Made by a program: the position numbers and the translations under genes
IMG/VR virus record: IMGVR_UViG_3300032322_001359
Location: 1-49,322 of that record
Source: a virus
Direction: 5' to 3' (one strand)
Length of the DNA: 49,322 bases
Shown: piece after piece, positions 26,530 through 34,273 of the stretch
Numbering within the stretch: position 1 is the stretch's first letter
Layout: each line of letters begins with the position of its first letter
Notes under the pieces: model-generated
What the model was told of the DNA's origin: nothing
The model's input: the letters and a program-made list of their open reading frames with translations, nothing else
Database searches by the model: none

Positions 26530-26754
26530 ATGCCGCAACTCTCGTCCGGTGTTCAGTTCATGGTCCAGTCGAAGACGACCCAGCAGTCGCACTGGCAGAC
26601 CGAAAGCGAGCATGAGGTTACCGCCGAAGTCACCATCGGCACCGCCTACGAGCAGGCGCTGGAGTCGTTCGCCTCTGCCGTGGCCAGTGGCTCCGGCAGT
26701 GGTCGCGAGTACCGACTGCTCCAGTGCAACGAAATGATGTACGAAGTGCAGTGA
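26530..26754 (+). CDS. Small hypothetical protein
   Basis: This is a 74 aa protein. GGAGG at 26520-26524 fits the ATG at 26530 (MPQLSSGVQFMVQSK) better than upstream ATGs at 26512 or 26518. It is polar with Gln/Ser/Thr enrichment and a Gly/Ser run (ASGSGSGRE). It ends in TGATG, coupling to the next gene. Function unknown. Confidence 0.66.
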   Translation: MPQLSSGVQFMVQSKTTQQSHWQTESEHEVTAEVTIGTAYEQALESFASAVASGSGSGREYRLLQCNEMMYEVQ

Positions 26755-27047
26755 TGGAGTACACGATGACTCACTGGCGCTGCATCTCCTACGCAATGAT
26801 GGGCCTCCTGACCGGGTGCGCCGCGCTGGCTCAGGACGGATCCGTTCCTGCCCTTCCGGCGCCAACCTCGACCGAGTCCCTCGTTCTGGAGGGCCTTCGT
26901 GTTGGCGGCCTTCCTGGGGTCCTCGCGCTCACCGGCTGGATGGTCGGGAGGGGCGGCATCCCGGTCACGCTTCAGTTGTCCGACAAGGACCGAGAACTCC
27001 TCCAGCGGCTCGCGGACGAAGACGAGAAGAAGCCCAGGAGCAGGTGA
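26754..27047 (+). CDS. Small two-segment membrane protein (holin candidate)
   Basis: This is a 97 aa protein. It has an N-terminal hydrophobic stretch SYAMMGLLTGCAALA that contains a lipobox-like LTGC, and a second hydrophobic segment GLPGVLALTGWMVG near residues 53-66. A charged tail (DKDRELLQRLADEDEKK) follows. Two hydrophobic segments with a charged C-terminus fit a class II holin. A lipoprotein spanin is less likely because only about 30 residues separate the Cys from the second segment. The next gene is the endolysin candidate. Confidence 0.65.
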   Translation: MEYTMTHWRCISYAMMGLLTGCAALAQDGSVPALPAPTSTESLVLEGLRVGGLPGVLALTGWMVGRGGIPVTLQLSDKDRELLQRLADEDEKKPRSR

Positions 27048-27050
27048 CAG

Positions 27051-27542
27051 ATGAGAAAGCTGTTGAACGCGTTCCTCTGGGTCTCCGCCAACCTGAGGCT
27101 GGACAACCCGAACGACGAACTCTGCTGCATCTTCGTCCGCGCAGTGCTGTCGCGACGGTACGGTGAGCAGGTGGTCGCGAAGTCTCCGGTCAAGCTGTGG
27201 TTCCTGTGGCCAGAGGCTGGTGACCCGTGGGGCCCGGTCACTGCCGCGGTTCAGGCAGGCATCGCGACCAAGGTCACCGCACCGCTGCCGGGCAGGGCGC
27301 ACATTGCGCAGGTCTGGCGAGGCACTCCACTGGCAGATGGCTCGGTCGGGCACACCTTCCTGTGGTACGAGTCTCCGGACGGGAGCGGCGGCATCCGACT
27401 CGACTCTGCCGACAACCGAAAGGGTGACGGCGACATCCTGGACTCCCGTGAGGACGGCCCCGCCATCTGCCAGACCGACTGGTCGGCAATCACCAAAGAC
27501 AGGACGTTCGCCATCGCCGTGCTCGAGGGGGCCATCGAATGA
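27051..27542 (+). CDS. Putative endolysin, papain-like (NlpC/P60 or CHAP-type)
   Basis: This is a 163 aa protein. A Cys pair ELCCIFVRAVL near residue 25 and a downstream GHTFLWY near residue 102, followed by LDSADNR, form the Cys-His-polar order of papain-like peptidoglycan hydrolases. The stretch PGRAHIAQVWR fits phage relatives I recall. There is no signal peptide, so it would need a holin, and two candidates lie just upstream. The catalytic assignment is by pattern only. It overlaps the next gene at ATGA. Confidence 0.55.
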   Translation: MRKLLNAFLWVSANLRLDNPNDELCCIFVRAVLSRRYGEQVVAKSPVKLWFLWPEAGDPWGPVTAAVQAGIATKVTAPLPGRAHIAQVWRGTPLADGSVGHTFLWYESPDGSGGIRLDSADNRKGDGDILDSREDGPAICQTDWSAITKDRTFAIAVLEGAIE

Positions 27543-28498
27543 ACAACCTGCTCCGAAAGATGACCGAGGCCTCCATCGTCCAGCTGAGGGACGACGTCAT
27601 CGAGTGGGGAGCGGTGGCCACGGTGTCATCGCGCGATGAGCTTTCGGAGATCATCGGCGCGAAGCGCGCTGAGAGGCTCAAGTCGTGGGTCAGCAACTAC
27701 GGTTCGGTGCTGCCGAACGTGAAGCGCAGCCCGACGAAGGCCGCGAAGCGGCCGTCATCCGGCGCCACCCACCTCGTCGTCGGTGACTGCCATGCTGCGC
27801 CAGGCCAGTCGATGGAGCGGTTCGAGTGGCTGGGCAGGATGATCGCGAAGCTCCAGCCCGACACCGTCATCCAGGTCGGCGACTGGTACTCGATGGACTC
27901 CCTGTGCCAGCACAGGACCCTGAAGGACCGAGCGGAAGAGCTTGTGATGGACGACATCCTTGCCGGCCAACAGGCGCTCGCGACCCTCGAGCACGCGATG
28001 CGCGGCTGGAGCGGCAGGAAGGTGCTCACGCTCGGGAACCACGACGTCAGGGCAGACAACATCTCCGGCTCCGCCCCGTGGATGGATGGCGTGCTCGACA
28101 TCGGGAAGTCGCACCGCGATGCCGGGTGGGAGGTGGTCGACTTCCTTCAGCCATGCAGGATCGACGGCGTCCTGTACCAGCACTACCTCACGGTGAAGGG
28201 TACGGCCCGACCCATCTCCGGCAAGTTCCACTCACTCCGGCTCCTGGAGCGAGTGAAGTTCGCGGAGTCGGTCGTCGTCGGTCACGCCCACGTCCTCCAG
28301 CACCGGATGGAGTCGAGGCCAGGGAAGCGCGTCCACTCGCTCGTCGCTGGCTGCTACTTCGATCACACCGAGAGCTACGCCGGAGAGGACAACCACGAGT
28401 GGTGGCGTGGTGTGATCGTCCTCCGCGGCGTTCGTGACGGCGACTTCGACATGGAGACCTGGTCCATCGACCGGATCCGTTCCGAGTTCGGTCGCTAG
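27539..28498 (+). CDS. Calcineurin-like metallophosphoesterase
   Basis: This is a 319 aa protein with the full metal-binding signature: GDCH near residue 81, GDWYS near 113, GNHD near 165 and GHAH near 248. These fit the D-x-H, GD, GNHD and GHxH blocks of the family, which uses two metal ions to cut phosphoester bonds. About 80 residues at the N-terminus are helical and basic and may bind nucleic acid. Substrate is unknown. Its TAG stop forms a shared CTAG with the convergent minus-strand gene. Confidence 0.88.
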   Translation: MNNLLRKMTEASIVQLRDDVIEWGAVATVSSRDELSEIIGAKRAERLKSWVSNYGSVLPNVKRSPTKAAKRPSSGATHLVVGDCHAAPGQSMERFEWLGRMIAKLQPDTVIQVGDWYSMDSLCQHRTLKDRAEELVMDDILAGQQALATLEHAMRGWSGRKVLTLGNHDVRADNISGSAPWMDGVLDIGKSHRDAGWEVVDFLQPCRIDGVLYQHYLTVKGTARPISGKFHSLRLLERVKFAESVVVGHAHVLQHRMESRPGKRVHSLVAGCYFDHTESYAGEDNHEWWRGVIVLRGVRDGDFDMETWSIDRIRSEFGR

Positions 28499-28704
28499 TC
28501 CTCGGACTCTTCGATCGGATGCGGCTCCACGTCGTCTTCGATCCGCTTCTTCTCTCGGCGAGGCGACGTGTTGCGGTAGTCCAACTCGAACAGGGTGGGC
28601 TCTCCGCATCCGCTGCACGGCTTGCGGAACGCGGCGACCTTCAGTTGGACCACTCGCGCCTCGTCCTTGGTCGCGCACCCGAGACAGTACCTGAGCCTTG
28701 CCAT
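28495..28704 (-). CDS. Small zinc-ribbon protein
   Basis: This is a 69 aa protein with CLGC near residues 8-11 and CSGC near 30-33, a four-Cys zinc ribbon. The C-terminal half is charged (RREKKRIEDD, then EPHPIEESED). It lies just downstream of the DUF927 helicase with 1 bp between them. Its stop overlaps the stop of the convergent metallophosphoesterase gene. Confidence 0.78.
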   Translation of the reverse strand: MARLRYCLGCATKDEARVVQLKVAAFRKPCSGCGEPTLFELDYRNTSPRREKKRIEDDVEPHPIEESED

Positions 28705-28705
28705 C

Positions 28706-30787
28706 CTACTCTCCCTTGAAAGCAGACATCTTGACGGCCATCAGCCTGGAGCGGCTCGGCCCGACCTGCGGATTGTTCCCGCTCTTGTCGAGCAGCAGCC
28801 AGCCACGCTCGCGAAACGCGGTGATGACCGACGACGAGTCGTAACCTGCCTCGGCGAGGACCCTGGTGGCCTTCGGCACGTCGAACGCGATCCACTCCGG
28901 AACGGAGTCGTCGTGGTCCCAGCGCCCGTACCAGCCGGCATGCGGCTCGGCGTTGGTGGCGGAGCCACGGCGATGGAACTTCTCGCGGTTCGCCGCAGCC
29001 CAGGAGTAGAGCACCTCGAGCGCGGCGCGCGGGATGTCCGACGAGTTCGAGGCGGTCTGCAACGTCGAGTGCAGGAGCTTGATGGACGCGGCGCTGTCGC
29101 CAGGAACACCGAGGGACAGGTGGCACACCTGCGCGGCCAACTCGATCGTCGCCACGTACGCAGCCATTCGGGCGGCCACCCCAGACGCGACCGGGTAGCC
29201 GGCGAGGATTGCCGCGTGCCGGGCCTTCAGGTCGGTCCACGAGGTCGACAACAGGTACTGGACGACCTTCGGGCCGAGGTGTCCGTAGTGCCGGTCCAGG
29301 ATGGCCACCAGGCGCTTCTGGCGCTCGGCCATGAGTGGAGTCGGGGTGCCCCATGGCGTGCCCTGCAGACAGATGGCGCGCGCGTGGGCGCCACCGTCAC
29401 GGCTGAAGGCGGTGATGGGAGCCTCGCCGGTGGTGAGGGCGATCGAGCGCCACCGCTTGGCGATTCGGGCCGTGCCGTCCTCGGCGGAGCGCATCGAGTC
29501 CTGGCCGGACGGGAAGTCGTAGAGGAAGTCCCGCACCAACTCCGGCTTGTTGGCTCGCTTCGTCTCGTCCAGGTACAGCGGGAAGTTGTGCAGCATGGAG
29601 GCGGCGTACATGCGCGAAGCGTTCGACGGGCTGCGCCAGGAGCGGATGAGCCCGCCCTTGTCGGACTCGCTCGGGGACCCCAGCGAAGATGCGGCGACCA
29701 TGAGCGTGGTGGTCTTTCCGACCGACGTCAGTCCCGACCAGTCGACCACGAACCCGCGCTCGCCCAGCGGCTCGAGCATCAGGGACGCGACGGACGCGTA
29801 GATGCCGACCATCACGGACGGGTACGGCGCGACGTACTCCTCGATGGCCTCCGCCCACACGTCCCAACTCCCCTCCTGGCGGAGTCCCTCGAAGAACTGC
29901 ACGGCGTTCGGAGCGGATGGCGGCACCAGCTTGGCGAGGCCGAAGGAGGTGGTTCCGTACAGGAACGACCCGCCGTTCCACCCGACGTGCGGCGAAGAGA
30001 GGGCCGGAATCAACTGGGCCTCGTTCGCCTTCTCGAAGGCGCTGAAGAACGACATCAGCAGCGGCGCGGAGATGCTGTCGACCGGCGCTCCGAACTGGGC
30101 GAGGTCGATGATGTGCTTGCTCGATGCCAGCGTGCGGCGAGGAACGCGCTGACGATGCCACTGGCCCCACTTCCGCCAGGCCACCTCCACCTGCACCGTC
30201 CCATCCGGCAGGACCTCGATGGCCACCGGCAGGATGGGGGAGGAACTCACCCGCTCACCGGAGTCCGTCCGGACCCCCTCCATGTCGATCTCGTACCCGT
30301 TCGGCATGCGGAAGCCCTCGAGCCCAAGCTCGCGCACGACAGCGTCGAGCAGCGCCTTCGGCCGCTTCTCTTGCATCAGCCCAGCGACTCGGTCCCGCTC
30401 CCGGATGGAGTCGCCGAACTCCTGGCGGGCAGCGTTGAGCACCTTCCGGAGCGCGCTCAGCGGCGCCTTGATCTTGGTCCCCATCGCGCTGAGGTAGGCC
30501 AGGAGAGATTCCACCTCGGCCCTTCGCTCGTGGTACGCGGCGCCGAGGATGAAACGGTGCTTCTCGGCGGAGGTCGCCTTGACCATGTGCTCGGCGGCGA
30601 GCCTGGGTCCGTCGAGCGGGTCGCGCAGGTCGAGTTCGACCTGGGACGAGATGGCCTTCAGGTGGAAGATGCCGTCGATCGCGAGCTGCGACACATCGGC
30701 CGGGGCAACCGGTTTGGACGCTGCAGCCTTCCCGAGGAGCGGTGCGGCTGCACCCTTGGCCGCCGCGTCGTTCAGGTCCTTGGTCAT
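28706..30787 (-). CDS. DUF927-type replicative helicase/ATPase
   Basis: This is a 693 aa protein. The middle (about 250-480) matches the DUF927 P-loop ATPase module: GWNGGSFLYG, Walker A GLTSVGKTTT near 356 and Walker B-type FPLYLDET near 403. These modules are usually joined to or placed next to phage primases. Here it follows the primase gene with start/stop overlap, so the two probably act together at the replication fork. The N-terminal 250 residues and C-terminal 150 residues are less defined. Confidence 0.82.
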   Translation of the reverse strand: MTKDLNDAAAKGAAAPLLGKAAASKPVAPADVSQLAIDGIFHLKAISSQVELDLRDPLDGPRLAAEHMVKATSAEKHRFILGAAYHERRAEVESLLAYLSAMGTKIKAPLSALRKVLNAARQEFGDSIRERDRVAGLMQEKRPKALLDAVVRELGLEGFRMPNGYEIDMEGVRTDSGERVSSSPILPVAIEVLPDGTVQVEVAWRKWGQWHRQRVPRRTLASSKHIIDLAQFGAPVDSISAPLLMSFFSAFEKANEAQLIPALSSPHVGWNGGSFLYGTTSFGLAKLVPPSAPNAVQFFEGLRQEGSWDVWAEAIEEYVAPYPSVMVGIYASVASLMLEPLGERGFVVDWSGLTSVGKTTTLMVAASSLGSPSESDKGGLIRSWRSPSNASRMYAASMLHNFPLYLDETKRANKPELVRDFLYDFPSGQDSMRSAEDGTARIAKRWRSIALTTGEAPITAFSRDGGAHARAICLQGTPWGTPTPLMAERQKRLVAILDRHYGHLGPKVVQYLLSTSWTDLKARHAAILAGYPVASGVAARMAAYVATIELAAQVCHLSLGVPGDSAASIKLLHSTLQTASNSSDIPRAALEVLYSWAAANREKFHRRGSATNAEPHAGWYGRWDHDDSVPEWIAFDVPKATRVLAEAGYDSSSVITAFRERGWLLLDKSGNNPQVGPSRSRLMAVKMSAFKGE

Positions 30788-31662
30788 TCAGTCGCCTCGA
30801 ACGGCATCCGTCGCACCGGGTGCCGGAGAATAGAGCTTACCCTGTCCTGGTAGGACAGCCCAGCGCCCGAGTCGAGGTGTGTTCCGAAGACCACCACTGC
30901 GTCGTCCGTGAGCTTGATGTCTTGCAAAGCGTAGTCGCTTCCAGGAAAGATTCCAATCAGCGGCACGTCCCACATGATAGCGGCCGTCAAGAAGTCGATC
31001 ACCCCCTCGACGATCAGAAGCTCGTTGAACCTGCTGCCGTCACGAAGCATCGTCCTGGTCTTCCGAGCAGCGAAGATGAGGCCCCTGTTGTCGATCCCTT
31101 TGGGCCACCTCTTCAGCGAGGTCGCCATGTCTACGCCCTGGAACGATTGAACTACACCCGATGAATCGCAAGTCGGAACCAGGAGCCTGTACTGCTCCGC
31201 CATCGGCCTCGGCCAGAAGGAGAAGGACGTCGTCCCGTCGGACACACCGGCCGGAATGGACCGGTTCAGCGACCTCGCTTCCAGAAATGCCGCAAGCTGT
31301 CCGTCGTCGCACGCTTCGACCGGCCTTGCCGAGGCGAGGTACTCTCGAATCAGTGAGCCACATCCCCTGTCTGGCGGAGCCTCTGGCTCGTACTCGTGCT
31401 CGAGCACTTGCTCGACATCTTCTCCCAGAAGCTCCTTGGCCCTCCAGAAGTTCTTCCCCCTTGGGGACTCCAGGCCGAGGTGGTTGGCTGCGAACTGGAG
31501 CGCGTCACCTCCTCTCTGGCAGGCCGAACACGTCCACAAGTCTTGCTTCACCCTCAGTGGTGGTCTGCGATCCTTCTTCGTCGAGGCCGAGCCACACGCC
31601 GGACACGGGCCCCACCGCTTGTGCTGCTGCTTGTACCCCAGCCGTTTCAGCAGTTCGATCAT
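30784..31662 (-). CDS. DNA primase-like protein (zinc finger + TOPRIM)
   Basis: This is a 292 aa protein. CPACG near 15-19 and CSACQ near 41-45 form a CHC2/CxxC primase zinc finger, followed by RGGDALQFAANHLG. A TOPRIM-like domain is suggested by LLIVEGVIDF near 216. The usual DxDxxG is replaced by THLDSGAG near 260, so the acidic pair is shifted. The start is ATG 31662, with GAGGAA before it. The first 158 bp overlap the preceding gene in another frame. It probably primes DNA with the adjacent DUF927 helicase. Confidence 0.8.
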   Translation of the reverse strand: MIELLKRLGYKQQHKRWGPCPACGSASTKKDRRPPLRVKQDLWTCSACQRGGDALQFAANHLGLESPRGKNFWRAKELLGEDVEQVLEHEYEPEAPPDRGCGSLIREYLASARPVEACDDGQLAAFLEARSLNRSIPAGVSDGTTSFSFWPRPMAEQYRLLVPTCDSSGVVQSFQGVDMATSLKRWPKGIDNRGLIFAARKTRTMLRDGSRFNELLIVEGVIDFLTAAIMWDVPLIGIFPGSDYALQDIKLTDDAVVVFGTHLDSGAGLSYQDRVSSILRHPVRRMPFEATE

Positions 31663-31789
31663 CCCATTCCTCGAAGATCTCTGAGAGCATGATCGCGACG
31701 GTGGCCCGCAGTCCATCAGGCATGTATGGCAGCGCCAACTCGAGCGCCATGGTCGCCACCTGTAGCCGCCTGGTGCTTGGGTCCATCAT
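31505..31789 (-). CDS. Small hypothetical protein overprinting the primase start
   Basis: This is a 94 aa reading frame starting at ATG 31789, in the stop of DUF3310 (ATGA) with GGAGAAG upstream. The first ~45 residues (TRRLQVATMALELALPYM) look like a normal helical protein. The last ~50 residues lie over the primase zinc-finger coding region in another frame. The long overlap lowers confidence that the full length is functional. It may be a short regulator or a coupling gene. Confidence 0.55.
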   Translation of the reverse strand: MMDPSTRRLQVATMALELALPYMPDGLRATVAIMLSEIFEEWDDRTAETAGVQAAAQAVGPVSGVWLGLDEEGSQTTTEGEARLVDVFGLPERR

Positions 31790-32004
31790 CGCTTCTCCAG
31801 CTGCTTGATCCTGCGATCCAGATACCACGCTGCCTTCTTCAGATCCTCGACGACGTTGTCACCTTTCTTCCCGGCGCGGCTGATGTACTTCAGCACGTTG
31901 CCGAGGCAGAAGTCCATCTCCCAGGCCTCGATGACCTTGATGGCTTCGTACGGGTTGTCGGCTCCACCGTAGTGAGGCGGGTTGTTGATCACGTCTCCGA
32001 GCAT
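31786..32004 (-). CDS. DUF3310 family protein
   Basis: This is a 72 aa protein starting MLGDVINNPPHYGG and continuing IKVIEAWEMDF and GNVLKYISRAGKKG, the signature of DUF3310 (SaV-like), a common phage family linked to nucleotide metabolism. GGAGGAG precedes the start. The C-terminus (DLKKAAWYLDRRIKQLEKR) is the usual helix. It sits among replication genes. Its precise reaction is not known. Confidence 0.9.
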   Translation of the reverse strand: MLGDVINNPPHYGGADNPYEAIKVIEAWEMDFCLGNVLKYISRAGKKGDNVVEDLKKAAWYLDRRIKQLEKR

Positions 32005-32070
32005 CTTCTCCTCCTCGTGGTGCCTCTTCGTAGCAGTTGCTATGGTTGTGCTTGCTCCACACTTGGTACT

Positions 32071-32727
32071 TCACTGGAACACCACATCGTCGAAGCGGTT
32101 GACGATCTCCCACAGGGAGTCGATGTCGTCTTCCAGGTGGGTCGTGATCTTCTTGTACTCGCCGCGGGCGTAGGCGTTGGCGACCATCGACCCGTCGAAC
32201 GAGTTGTCGTGATGGATGCCGAAGAACTTGCACGCTGCCGACAGCTTGAGCTTGTCGTCCCACCGCTTCCCGAACAGCCGATGCATGGGGTCAACGCCAC
32301 GCCGAAGGAGGTAGCCGGGCAGTCTGCTTACCCCGTACTTCATGGCGCGAACAGCCATGAACCGGAAGTCGAAGTCGTGGCCGTTCCATGCGCACGGTGT
32401 CCCGGCCAGAACCTGGTTCGCGTCCAGGATCGCCTGGCGCTCGAGCCGGTAGTGCTCCGCCGGGTCGGTTGAGTAGGCGGTGAAGACGTGCTTGTCGCCG
32501 AGCGACGTCTTGATCCCGATGGCGCAGATGCTGCCGTGCAGCGGATCGAACGACGTGTCGTTGTACGCCTTCTGCATCTTCTGCGCGACATCGGCAGTGA
32601 TCTTGCCTGGGTCCTTGAGCCTGGAGTCCGGCTTCACCTCGATCGTCGACATGATGTCAGGATCAAGCGACGGGATCGTCTCGATGTCCAGCACGCACCA
32701 GGTCACGTACCGCTCTCCGGTTGACAT
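32071..32727 (-). CDS. DnaQ-like 3'-5' exonuclease
   Basis: This is a 218 aa protein with the three exonuclease motifs in order: LDIET near 13-17 (Exo I), WNGHDFDF near 114-121 (Exo II) and HLEDDIDSL near 197-205 (Exo III). These resemble the predicted PolB-type exonucleases found in phages. It could proofread, degrade host DNA or trim recombination ends. No phage DNA polymerase was seen, so it may work alone or with the host enzyme. It is 66 nt from DUF3310. Confidence 0.85.
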   Translation of the reverse strand: MSTGERYVTWCVLDIETIPSLDPDIMSTIEVKPDSRLKDPGKITADVAQKMQKAYNDTSFDPLHGSICAIGIKTSLGDKHVFTAYSTDPAEHYRLERQAILDANQVLAGTPCAWNGHDFDFRFMAVRAMKYGVSRLPGYLLRRGVDPMHRLFGKRWDDKLKLSAACKFFGIHHDNSFDGSMVANAYARGEYKKITTHLEDDIDSLWEIVNRFDDVVFQ

Positions 32728-32866
32728 TCAGCGACTCCCTGTACTTGATCAGTTGTTCCACTGTCTCGGTATCCCCTGCGCCGGAATGGACCCTGTCAAG
32801 GGTTGTCTCCACTCTTCGCAGCTTCGCATCGATCCTTCGCAGCTGTCGTTCGAATGCGCTCCGCAT
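32663..32866 (-). CDS. Small helical protein
   Basis: This is a 67 aa protein starting at ATG 32866 with GAGCGGGGG upstream. It is a basic helical protein (ERQLRRIDAKLRRVETTLDR) that overlaps the exonuclease start by 65 bp. It probably forms a coiled-coil. Function unknown. Confidence 0.6.
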   Translation of the reverse strand: MRSAFERQLRRIDAKLRRVETTLDRVHSGAGDTETVEQLIKYRESLNVNRRAVRDLVRAGHRDDPVA

Positions 32867-32877
32867 GTGGCCCCCGC

Positions 32878-33264
32878 TCAGTCGTGTTCGCACTCTTCGA
32901 CCGTCATGTTCATGTCGCGGTCGATGGTGATTCGGAACCCATCTCCGAGGTGCTCGACGATGTCTTCGTCGAGTTCGATCCGCTTGAAGATTGGGTGCTT
33001 ATATTCGTAGGCGTACCTCCACCCGTTCCCGTACTCGATTTCTGGGTCGCCGCCAACCATGAGGGCGGATGGGTCGCACACCCGAAACACGCACGGAGAG
33101 CCATCGTTGAAGTACGGGGTGTACTGGTCCCAACGGATGGCCTGCACATCCGGGTGCGCCCTGAACAGGCTCGTGAAGTGCTCGAGCAGCGCATCCTTCG
33201 CGCTGGACTCGAGCGCCTTCTCGTAGTCGGCCTTCATCTTCTTCAGGTCTTCGAACGTAGGCAT
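32878..33264 (-). CDS. Hypothetical protein
   Basis: This is a 128 aa protein starting MPTFEDLKKMKADYEKALES, a helical N-terminus, followed by a mixed region with YEYKHPIFKRIELDEDI. It is acidic toward the C-terminus (NMTVEECEHD). No recognised family. It lies in a tightly packed replication/accessory operon downstream of DUF6915. Confidence 0.7.
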   Translation of the reverse strand: MPTFEDLKKMKADYEKALESSAKDALLEHFTSLFRAHPDVQAIRWDQYTPYFNDGSPCVFRVCDPSALMVGGDPEIEYGNGWRYAYEYKHPIFKRIELDEDIVEHLGDGFRITIDRDMNMTVEECEHD

Positions 33265-33265
33265 G

Positions 33266-33616
33266 TCAGTCCCTCAGGTTGGTGGTGGTCTTCGTCTTCG
33301 GTCGTCCGCCGAGCCAGTCGTACATCGGCATCCCCGACAGGTAGTCAGAGACGCTCGGGATCTGGCCCATGTCCTCGATGATGTGCTTCTCTGCGATGTC
33401 GCGAACGGACACCTCGCGTCCGTCGCTGTTCACGATGTTGATTCCGAACACCCGCTCGGCGATGAACGGGCCCAGGCTGTTGTGCAGGATCGCCCGGTGC
33501 CGCATGTCCGCGTGGCAGGACTTGCTGCAGTCGAGGAAGTCGTGGATGGGCTGGTAGTCCTCTCGCCTCCCGCCCCACTTCTTCACGCTGTTGATCGCAT
33601 GAATGTCCGGCTTCAC
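33266..33616 (-). CDS. DUF6915 family protein
   Basis: This is a 116 aa protein starting at GTG 33616, which overlaps the RecU-like stop. The sequence HAINSVKKWGG, EDYQPIHDFLD, HADMRHRAILHN and VFGINIVNSDGR is the recognisable core of DUF6915, a phage/plasmid family of unknown activity. The HADxRHRA helix with conserved His residues suggests metal or nucleic-acid binding. Family identity is from pattern memory. Confidence 0.8.
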   Translation of the reverse strand: MKPDIHAINSVKKWGGRREDYQPIHDFLDCSKSCHADMRHRAILHNSLGPFIAERVFGINIVNSDGREVSVRDIAEKHIIEDMGQIPSVSDYLSGMPMYDWLGGRPKTKTTTNLRD

Positions 33617-34047
33617 TTCATCACCTCCAGCCAGCCGTTCTTTCCGAACTCGAGCCCCTTGCTCACATCGAAGCTCGAGTCTCCATTCCAGTAACCGTCG
33701 CCGATCAGGGTCCAGTCTAGCCAGTACATTCTTTGACCGAGCTTCGCCATGATGCCCGCCCTCCACCCCGGCGCCGCCGCATACGTCTCCAGGTACTCCG
33801 CCTGGTGGCGCTTCAGCAGCGAGCAGTAAAGCAGCTTCCCTTCCGCCACCTCCTTGGCGTCGAAGATGAAGTTCCCCTTCACGGTCCAGCCGATGTAGTC
33901 GGGTGGCCCCTTGTCGGAGAAGAACACCTTGCCGCCCGCTCCGACGCCTACAGCCGGGTGCTGGTGCATCATGCAGCCGAGTCGCTGTTCACGGTACTGG
34001 CGGTGCCAGACGTCGAGTCTTGTCTCCCATGCTTTGCCGCGTTTCAT
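33613..34047 (-). CDS. RecU-like Holliday junction resolvase
   Basis: This is a 144 aa protein starting MKRGKAWETRLDVWHRQY. It then has GPPDYIGW near 47-54 and GNFIFDAKE near 58-66, the D-x(n)-(E/D)xK nuclease arrangement of RecU-type resolvases. These enzymes cut four-way DNA junctions made during recombination and replication. GAGG at a good distance precedes the start. It belongs with the Rad52-like and SSB proteins encoded upstream. Length is short but typical of phage versions. Confidence 0.8.
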   Translation of the reverse strand: MKRGKAWETRLDVWHRQYREQRLGCMMHQHPAVGVGAGGKVFFSDKGPPDYIGWTVKGNFIFDAKEVAEGKLLYCSLLKRHQAEYLETYAAAPGWRAGIMAKLGQRMYWLDWTLIGDGYWNGDSSFDVSKGLEFGKNGWLEVMK

Positions 34048-34054
34048 TGATACC

Positions 34055-34273
34055 TCAAGGCATGTGCAAGTCGTACTGGATGATGATGGTGTACTGGTCG
34101 GCCCCCGACTCCGTGTCAAAGCAAAGCCCCTCCGTCTCTGGCACGAGGGAGCAATCTGGTCCTGAGTCGGAGTTGATCCCGATGCTTGGCCAACACCGCT
34201 CGTGTAGCTCGAGAAAGTCCCGCCGAGGGTACTCCCATCCGCACCACGGCACAGGTCCGTTCTCGCACCTCAC
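34055..34273 (-). CDS. Small hypothetical protein
   Basis: This is a 72 aa protein from GTG 34273, which overlaps the preceding stop (GTGA), with GGGAGG just upstream. It starts MRCENGPVPWCGWEYPRRDF and ends QYTIIIQYDLHMP. It has four Cys (residues 3, 11, 22 and 39), so metal binding or disulfides are possible. Function unknown. Confidence 0.65.
   Translation of the reverse strand: MRCENGPVPWCGWEYPRRDFLELHERCWPSIGINSDSGPDCSLVPETEGLCFDTESGADQYTIIIQYDLHMP

Noticed and set aside
26754-27047. Spanin lipoprotein from the LTGC lipobox
   Set aside because: Only about 30 residues separate the Cys from a second hydrophobic segment, too short to span the periplasm; the holin reading fits better.
31859-32074. 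GTG frame beginning in the exonuclease stop (GTGA)
   Set aside because: The start looks coupled, but most of it lies over DUF3310 in another frame, which has a strong ribosome site and a clear family. It becomes Arg/Gln/Ser-rich, as shadows do.
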